Assembly: GCA_963759115.1 (NCBI GenBank) | Contig: CAVWXT010000006.1 | Coordinates: 1,364,001 to 1,428,000, forward strand | Source: CAVWXT01 sp963759115 | GTDB lineage: Bacteria > Planctomycetota > Planctomycetia > Pirellulales > Thermoguttaceae | Direction of reading: 5' to 3' | Length of the DNA: 64,000 nt | Shown: piece after piece, positions 54,087-64,000 of the stretch | How the letters are laid out: each line of letters starts with the position of its first letter | Position numbering within the stretch: position 1 is the first letter of the stretch | Made by a program: the position numbers and the translations under genes | The notes under the pieces: generated by a model | Database searches by the model: none | Told to the model about the DNA's origin: nothing | What the model saw: only the letters and a program-made list of their open reading frames with translations

Positions 54087-54230
54087 GGCGAGCTCCGGCA
54101 GGTAGGCAACAGAGGCAAGGAAGACAGCCTCCATGATGATGCCTGGCGCGGGCTAGAGCAAGAGGATCGCCTCGCCTGCACTTATTTCGTCGCGTTGCGT
54201 GAACGGATGCTGGCAACCATAGATAACTCC

Positions 54231-54470
54231 ATGTCGAGGACATCATTCTCCGACTGGCTCAAAAACCGCTTCCAAGAAGCTCCTGAAGCCGACCGCCTGG
54301 CGACCGTAATCGCCCAAGCCGGCACGGCGGGCATTTCTCGGGGTCGTATCGAGAAGGCTGTGTGTCTCCCTTCGGAGACGTTGAATGACCTGCTGAAGGC
54401 CCTGGTGGCGACGGGGCAGGTGACGATGCTTCGGGTGAACGGGGAGTTGGTCTATCGGGCGGCGGGGTGA
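54231..54470 (+). CDS. winged-helix-like small protein (79 aa)
   Basis: MSRTSFSDWLKNRFQEAPEA is followed by LATVIAQAGTAGISRGRIEK and LNDLLKALVATGQVTMLRVN, ending GELVYRAAG. The helix-helix-strand pattern is that of a short winged helix. The family recurs in planctomycetes. A partial second copy lies at 54649-54804. Confidence 0.6.
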   Translation: MSRTSFSDWLKNRFQEAPEADRLATVIAQAGTAGISRGRIEKAVCLPSETLNDLLKALVATGQVTMLRVNGELVYRAAG

Positions 54471-54530
54471 GGGGCTGCGGTTCGGACGGGGCAGCGGATG
54501 GTGACGGAACGTCGGGATGTCCCCTGTCCT

Positions 54531-54561
54531 ACTCCTTGCAAAATGACCGTTTGCAAGGAGT
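54531..54561. repeat. 31-nt perfect hairpin, copy 2
   Basis: Identical to 46617-46647. It is followed on the plus strand by about 80 bases also shared with the first site. In the minus-strand frame the two sites differ mainly at third codon positions. Confidence 0.8.
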
Positions 54562-54648
54562 CACGTTATGCCAATCGACTTTGAAGCGAGGATGATGTCT
54601 TCCCGCCCCACGCGCCGTGGCAACTGGTCAACTTGACCAGTTCCGTAG

Positions 54649-54804
54649 ATCGCAACGCGCAGAGGTCTGACGCCGGACGAGGTACGACGAAAGACCCGGC
54701 TCCCCTTCGGAGTGCTCGACAAGTTCCTGGAGGGACTGCTCGCACCGGGACAGGTCATCCTGTCGCGTGTGAACGGGCGGTTGGTCTACCGGGCAGGGGT
54801 GTGA
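54649..54804 (+). pseudogene. partial copy of the winged-helix protein
   Basis: An open frame without start reads RGLTPDEVRRKTRLPFGVLD and LLAPGQVILSRVNGRLVYRA, matching the second half of the gene at 54231-54470. The N-terminal half is replaced by the hairpin-linked repeat. Confidence 0.55.
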
Positions 54805-54947
54805 CCCGCGGCGGGCGGGGCTGAGACGGACATGCCTCATTACCCCTTCCCCACGACCCGGCAAACGGTATGCCCTGACGCGACAGCCGGGCGACGCCGA
54901 GCCGCTCTAGGCGAAAGCATAACCTAAGCGCTGCCCGTTATGCTCAC

Positions 54948-56395
54948 TCACGGCTTGATCGGCTTGGCTTCCGGATTGGCTTTGGTCGTGTCGCCTTGGC
55001 CAATCGCCCGGGCCGTGAAATTCTTGAACCCATAATCGGCATTCGTTCCCTTGCCATTCCCCTTCGGACATTCCAGAAATATGCCGATGCCCGGATTGCC
55101 CGACGTATGCGTATCGTCAACGGCCCGCGCCTTCTCCACGCCGTTGACGTACAGGGTAATCACGTTGCCCACCACGCGGGCCTTCAGCACGTCGCCGTCC
55201 TTCAGTCCGTACTCGGGCCCCTTCATGTCGGCCAGATAGGTGAAATTGCCCAGCGGCCCATTCCACCGCACGATCTGCAAGTAGGAGTCCTTGCCGCTGA
55301 GGCACCGCCCAAAACACTCGTAGCCGGTGGCGCTGTGCGGCGTGTCGGCCCAACGCAGCAGAATTTCGACCTCCTGATAGCACGTCGAATCAGGCTTCGT
55401 AATCCGCACCTCGCCCCACGCCTCCTGATCCGGCGGGAATTCGAACAGATGGGCGTACGAATCGTCGTATTTGTATTTGCCCTCCTTGGTCCCGATCTGC
55501 GTCCCGAAGGCAATGCCGTCCCCCTTTCTGATCTTCGCCCAATCCTCACCGATGTTGGCCCACTTGTCGCCTTCGGAGATCGGATTCTCCTCGCCCTCGA
55601 AGTTGGTCGTATACGTCCGCGAGAACACGATCTTCGCCGCCTCGGCCTTGAGCGCTTCGGCCTCCTTCGGTTCGATCGCCCGCGCCGTGAAATTCTTGAA
55701 CCCATAATTGGCGTTCGTTCCCACGCCGTTCTGCCTGCATTCCAGATACATGCCAATTCCCGGATTGCCTGTCTTGTAGGTGTTGTCCATGGCCCGGCCT
55801 TTACCTCGCCGTTCACGTAGACCGTAATCACATTGCCCACGATCGACGCCTTCAGCACGTCGCCGTCCTTCAGTCCGATGTCGGGCCCGTGTTTTTGCGT
55901 CAGATAGGTGAACTTGCCCAGCGGGCCTTCCCAACGAACGATCTCCAAGTACGAGCCCTTGCCTTTGATGCACCGGGCCATGCACTCGTAGCCGGTGGCG
56001 CTGTGCTCCGAGTCGTTCCAACGCAGCAGGATCTCGGCTTCCTGATTGAAGCCCGTCTCAGGCTTGGCGATCCGCACTTCGCCCCACGCCTCCTGATCCG
56101 CCGGAAATCCGGACAGATGGGCGTAGGAATCATCGTACTTGTATTTGCCGCTCTTGGTGCCGATCTGCGTGCCAAAGGCGATGCCGCCCCCCTTTCTGAT
56201 CGTCGCCCAATCCCCGCCGTTGTTGCTCCACTTTCCATTTTCGGAGAGCGGATTCTCGTCGCCCTCGAAGTTGGTGGTGTAGGTCTGCGCGAATCCGGCG
56301 TTCGCCAGCAGCGCGGCGGCCAACAGGATGATTGCCCCCCGCATCCCAATGCGTCTGATCGTGTTAGATTGCAGCAATTCTCGATTGGTGTCCAT
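54948..56395 (-). pseudogene. secreted protein of two tandem LamG-like domains, frameshifted
   Basis: ATG at 56395 with GAGGAG upstream; signal peptide MRGAIILLAAALLANAGFAQ after a short leader. Two copies of a domain of about 210 residues each start TYTTNFEGDENP or TYTTNFEGEENP and contain GIAFGTQIGTK, KYKYDDSYAHL, EILLRW and DVLKA-VVGNVITVYVNG. They are beta-sandwich sugar-binding folds like those in DUF1080 or LamG proteins. One C appears to be missing near 55797 (GCCGGGCC for GCCCGGGCC). Total 1448 bases, one short of a full frame. Confidence 0.78.
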
Positions 56396-56511
56396 GTTTT
56401 CGTCTCCTCGTCAAAATCAGCGATACATACTCGTGGCAGCCACGCTGCCATCCCAACACGTTGTGGAAGCAAGCAATCACTCGCCGACTTCCCGTTCCTT
56501 TTGCGATACGC

Positions 56512-58142
56512 TCACTCCTTCCATTGAAGAAGCCAACTTCGTGCGGCGATGGTCCAGGCCCTGCCGTCCAGTTCGACTTTGACCGGCTCATCATTGAAGT
56601 TCTCAGCTACCCAGCTTCCGTCGCCGAACAGGTAGAGGCCCACACGATTGGGCGCGCGGAACGCATGTCCCAAGGGGCGCAGGAGCGCTGCCCGGCAATC
56701 GTCCAGTTCCTTCTGCGGAAGTTGCAACAGGCTCTTCGGGGCGCCGTTGACCGGGAGGATGCGGACGTTGGGCGCGTCAAGGTTCACCTTGCCTTCCAGT
56801 TGTTTCGCCAGGCCGTCGGTCAACAGCACGGGTTTGCCGGCGGCAAGGAAGGCCGTGAGCTTGGAAACGATGTCCGCATCCTTCAGCGTATGGATGGAAA
56901 AGAACGCCGCCTTGGCATCGGCGGGGAACTCATGGCAGGGCACCAGGGGCAACCCCATCATGCCCACGAAGTTGAACACCCATTTTTCCTTCTCCCCATG
57001 ACTGTTGGCCGGCTTGTAGGCGGCGATTCCCGCGATCTGGCGACGCTGCACCTGCTCGGCTACCGAGAGCAACTCGCCGGTGTTCTGCCGCAGGGATTCG
57101 ATGTTCTTCGGGCCCGTGCCGTGCAGCAGCGAGCCATAGCAGAACAGCATCGACTCGCGGGCGCCGCCCAGCACCGTCTGCCGAGCCTGCTCGATGTAGG
57201 TAGGCGGCGACGTGCCGTACGGGTCGTACCAGCCGCCGCCGCATTTCTCTCCGCCCATGCCGCCGAGCCAGCGCATGATGAAGTAGGCTGAGTATTGCGG
57301 CGTGCCTCCCCATCGGGAATCGCCATAGTCGCGGGTTTCGGTGCCCACCCACGTCCGGTCGAAGTCGGCCGTCTCCCGCGACACCTCATAGCCGCGGTCG
57401 TGAAAATCGTCGTACCACAAGGGATACTTGATGATCAGCCGCGCCTTGGGATTCACCCGCTTTGCCGCGCCAACACATTCTCCTGCGACAGACGGACCAT
57501 CAACTCGCAACGGTAGTCCTCCCACGTGTCGCCCGTGACCGGATAGGTGCGATCGCCGACCGTGACCATCTTCGCATGACGCGCCGCATCGCACTCTGGA
57601 CAAGAGCAATCGGTAAACCAGAAATCGTCGATCATGATCTCATCGAAGAGGCTCGCCGCGTACTCGAAGATTCCTTGGAGCTTCTTCTGCGTGGGTTGGT
57701 CCGTGTAGCAGGCAACGACGTTCCAACCGGTCGATGGCTTGCCGACCTGGGTGGTCGTCACGCAGCCGGAAACCTCGAAACCCGCCTCTTGAAACCGCCG
57801 CTTGGCATGTTCGAGCGTCTCGCGTTTTGCTTGGTAGCCGTCGCGGAAGGCTTCGAGGTACACCTTGGTGACGCCCGTCTTCTTGCACCAGTCCATGGCC
57901 GTGGCGATGCCTTCGTCGCTCGACAACCGGTCGCGTACGTCCTGGGCCGTAAATAAGGTCGAGAATCGGTGTAACTGCTGCTTGCTCTTGGCCAAGTCCC
58001 ACGCACTTCGCGTTTCCGGGGCAGGGGCCGACGGTTGGGCCGACGCTCGCGGGCTCGACAAAGCGGCAATCGCGGCGGCGGTGACGTGCAAGCAAACATT
58101 CAAACATCGACCGCTCGTCATCCTGTTCCGTTGCTGGAGCAT
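56512..58142 (-). pseudogene. secreted glycoside-hydrolase-like TIM-barrel protein, frameshifted
   Basis: Signal region near residues 15-36 (CLHVTAAAIAALSSPRASAQ). The body reads DWCKKTGVTKVYLEAFRDGY, DEIMIDDFWFTDCSCPECDA, LIIKYPLWYDDFHDRGYEVS and MGGEKCGGGWYDPYGTSPPT, which suggests a putative glycosidase barrel with a C-terminal glutamine-amidotransferase-like and beta-sandwich region (VGLYLFGDGSWVAENFNDEP). The family is uncertain. One G seems missing near 57476. Total 1631 bases, one short of a full frame. Confidence 0.7.
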
Positions 58143-58411
58143 ATTACAATTCCTCAGATCGGGCCCGTCGCGTCGGACACGTAGCCACAGAAGCCCGCCA
58201 GTCTCGGCTTCGTTCGCCCGAACACCCGAGACTCGCTGTTGCCGTCAATCTAGCTGGTGGTCCCGACGTGTCAAGGTACGTTGGTTCTCCAGAACAACCT
58301 CCGCCTTCGTCGCCGGGTCGATCTCGGCACTCCGCCATTTCGGGGTTGTCGTCTCGGAAGCAAAGACCCCGAGTACCCGTCCGGAACACGGTGTCCCGGA
58401 GCAGCCCGCCC

Positions 58412-58636
58412 TCACCCCATCCACCCCGTGAATCTTGTCCTCGGCCACGGGTCGTCCATCCAGGAAACGTCCGGAAGCGGCAATTCCAGAGCCTGCTCCA
58501 CCGCCAGCCATCCCCGTGGCAACGCCATCGACCGAACCTTCCCGCTGCGGGCGACCCATCGGAAGGCGCCGCAGGCTTCGCATGCCGTCGCCAGCTCCAT
58601 CGTCGTCTTCACGTCCTGGGCGACGTAGCGCAGGAC
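58412..58636 (-). pseudogene. second fragment of the DnaQ-like exonuclease
   Basis: VLRYVAQDVKTTMELATACE and WMDDPWPRTRFTGWMG repeat the last 70 codons of the fragment at 46204-46640 with mostly conservative changes. Sequence upstream (58640-58870) is unrelated and has no supported gene. Confidence 0.6.
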
Positions 58637-58877
58637 CCATACCGACGGCATAGCATCTCGCCGGGAGCGGACCCGCGTTCAGATCCTGAACGTCCGCCAA
58701 GGACAAGTCTTGGGCGGTGCCGCGTGAGGTCGGCTTCGGCCCAGGTTTCGCACGTGAAACTTCCAAGGTTCCGGGCAGTCGCCCCGTCCAGGACAAGGCA
58801 AGAGTCCCCAATCGCCGACACCACCACTGTCACTTCAGGGCCGGTGCGGCGAAGGTGACGAAGGGCCATTTGCCCCC

Positions 58878-60113
58878 TCAGGCAGGTTCGTCGACCAGCA
58901 ACTTGCCCCGGGTTTCAGGCAGGAGGCGCGCTACCAGGGCGCCGGCTACGAAGAACGCGGAGGTCAAGACCAGAGCCGGCCCGACACCCCAGGTTTTTGC
59001 GAGCATGCCGATGCTCAGCGGGGCTAAAGCGCTCAGGGCCCTGCCCAGATTGTAGGTCAAGCCTTGCGCGGTCGCCCTGATTGGCGTGGGAAACAGTTCG
59101 GCCAACAAGGCGCCGAACGCACTGAAGTAGCCGTGTCCCAAGAAGCCGAGTGCGGGGCCAAGGACCATCAGCATGGCCGGATCTCGCGCCAACATGCCAT
59201 AGTATGGCGTGATGACTGCGGCACCCAGCAGGAAGGCGATAAAGGTAGGCCGCCGCCCGAAGCGGTCGGAAAGCGCGCCGAAGGTCAGGTACCCGACCAG
59301 GGCGCCCAACTGCATCGGTATGATCCAGCCGGTCGACTTCACCAATCCGAGTCCGACGCCGCCTTCTTCGACCGGGCTGGCAAGGTAGTTGGGCAACCAG
59401 GTGAAGAGCCCCCAATACGCGAACATCACGGTCGAACTGAGCGCGACGCCAAGGCACAGATTCTTCAACACCTCGGGCCTGAACACGATCGCCGAAAATG
59501 GGGACCTCCGGCGTTCTTGAGCCTGCGACCAGAGATCAGGCTCTCCTACTTCCTTGCGAATCCAGAGGACCAGGAGCGCCGGCAAGACGCCGGCTGCGAA
59601 AAGCCACCGCCAGCCGAAACGCGGGATGATGGCCGCCGAAAGGAGCGCGGCCAGTATGTATCCCAAGGCCCAACCCGACTGCATGATGCCGATCGCTTTG
59701 CCACGATGGACGGCGGGCCAACTCTCGCTCACGAGGACCGCGCCGGCGGACCATTCGCCGCCCAGTCCGAGCCCCAAGAGGGCGCGCCAGACCAGCAACT
59801 GTGTCACGCTGCCAGCGGTGGCCGTGCCTAGCGAGCAGAAGGAATAGATCAGGATGGTGGCCATCAGTGCCCGCGTGCGGCCGATACGGTCGGCCAGCGC
59901 GCCGAAGAAGATTCCACCCGCCAAGGAGGTCAAGAGCGATGCGGTCACCAGCAGCCCTGCCATATCGGGCCCAAAGCCGAACTCCGCTTGGAGGACCGGC
60001 ATGGCCATCAGGTAGATCACGAAATCCAGGGAATCCAGTGTCCATCCGGCCATCGCCGCCAGCAGCGTCTTCCATTGGGCGGCAGTGATGGAGCGATACC
60101 AGGGAATGGTCAT
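58878..60113 (-). CDS. MFS transporter (411 aa)
   Basis: Twelve predicted membrane helices. The MFS signature after helix 2 is GALADRIGRTRALM, and its repeat after helix 8 is GALSDRFGRRPTF. WTLDSLDFVIYLMAMPVLQA and GLGLGGEWSAGAVLVSE are typical of the sugar-acid and metabolite:H+ symporter subfamily. It lies 43 bases downstream of the hydantoinase gene, so it probably imports the substrate of that enzyme. Confidence 0.9.
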   Translation of the reverse strand: MTIPWYRSITAAQWKTLLAAMAGWTLDSLDFVIYLMAMPVLQAEFGFGPDMAGLLVTASLLTSLAGGIFFGALADRIGRTRALMATILIYSFCSLGTATAGSVTQLLVWRALLGLGLGGEWSAGAVLVSESWPAVHRGKAIGIMQSGWALGYILAALLSAAIIPRFGWRWLFAAGVLPALLVLWIRKEVGEPDLWSQAQERRRSPFSAIVFRPEVLKNLCLGVALSSTVMFAYWGLFTWLPNYLASPVEEGGVGLGLVKSTGWIIPMQLGALVGYLTFGALSDRFGRRPTFIAFLLGAAVITPYYGMLARDPAMLMVLGPALGFLGHGYFSAFGALLAELFPTPIRATAQGLTYNLGRALSALAPLSIGMLAKTWGVGPALVLTSAFFVAGALVARLLPETRGKLLVDEPA

Positions 60114-60156
60114 TGCCTCGGGTGCCTGTTGTTGGGCGATCGCAGATACTCCTCTT

Positions 60157-63980
<3,824 letters not shown>

Positions 63981-64000
63981 ATTCCAACTCCGTGTGCATC

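Noticed and set aside
58609..58869. An 86-codon minus-strand frame upstream of the second exonuclease fragment
   Set aside because: Only part reads protein-like; no start signal, domain or link to the exonuclease frame was found.

Overview
The window most likely comes from a planctomycete. Supporting features are a secreted protein with the N-terminal EPLEDRQLLS motif, a PEP-CTERM tail, several small zinc-ribbon and HTH proteins of planctomycete type, CsrA and BON proteins, secreted beta-helix and LamG sugar-active proteins, and GC-rich sequence with long G/C runs. No rRNA, tRNA or CRISPR array was recognised. All assignments come from reading the sequence; no database search was run.

Positions 1-32.5 kb form an accessory region of small genes. 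It holds HTH and stress-type regulators, an HD hydrolase, an SGNH hydrolase, YbaK, GH16, an aldo/keto reductase, DinB, two CsrA-like proteins, BON proteins, a PAS sensor, a DksA-like protein, AlgH, GIY-YIG, an LRR protein, a polygalacturonase-like protein, an arsM-like methyltransferase, a RibD-type reductase and a Shedu (DUF4263) defence nuclease. The outstanding feature is nine nearly identical copies of a 311-bp miniature inverted-repeat element, each with an 8-bp target duplication. Seven of them break six genes: a 142-aa hypothetical, a GHKL-ATPase/zinc-metallopeptidase hit twice, a serine protease, the methyltransferase, a membrane protein and a TIR/nucleotide-binding-like effector. Removing the element plus one duplication restores an exact open frame each time. 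The element's ends and about 250 bp of internal sequence match the non-coding flank of a full ISL3-family insertion sequence at 7785-9369, so it looks like a deletion derivative of a relative of that IS. The IS itself interrupts a DUF457 membrane-protein gene.

Positions 32.5-40.5 kb hold a secreted SBBP/NHL repeat protein, then two head-to-head copies of a group II intron (35047-36970 and 37166-39088). Both sit directly after the same hairpin, and each has a different lesion in its reverse transcriptase. A SUMF1-like PEP-CTERM protein and a recombinase remnant follow.

Positions 40.5-64 kb look like chromosomal catabolic genes: an S9 peptidase, a DUF1284-like protein, an aspartate/glutamate racemase homologue, an MBL-fold hydrolase, a secreted LamG/glycosidase, two tandem beta-helix proteins, a two-domain LamG-like protein, a glycosidase-like protein, an MFS transporter and a fused hydantoinase/5-oxoprolinase. 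Transposase and exonuclease remnants lie between these modules. Several long genes here are broken by what look like single-base deletions in short G/C runs, so sequencing or assembly error is a serious alternative to gene decay.
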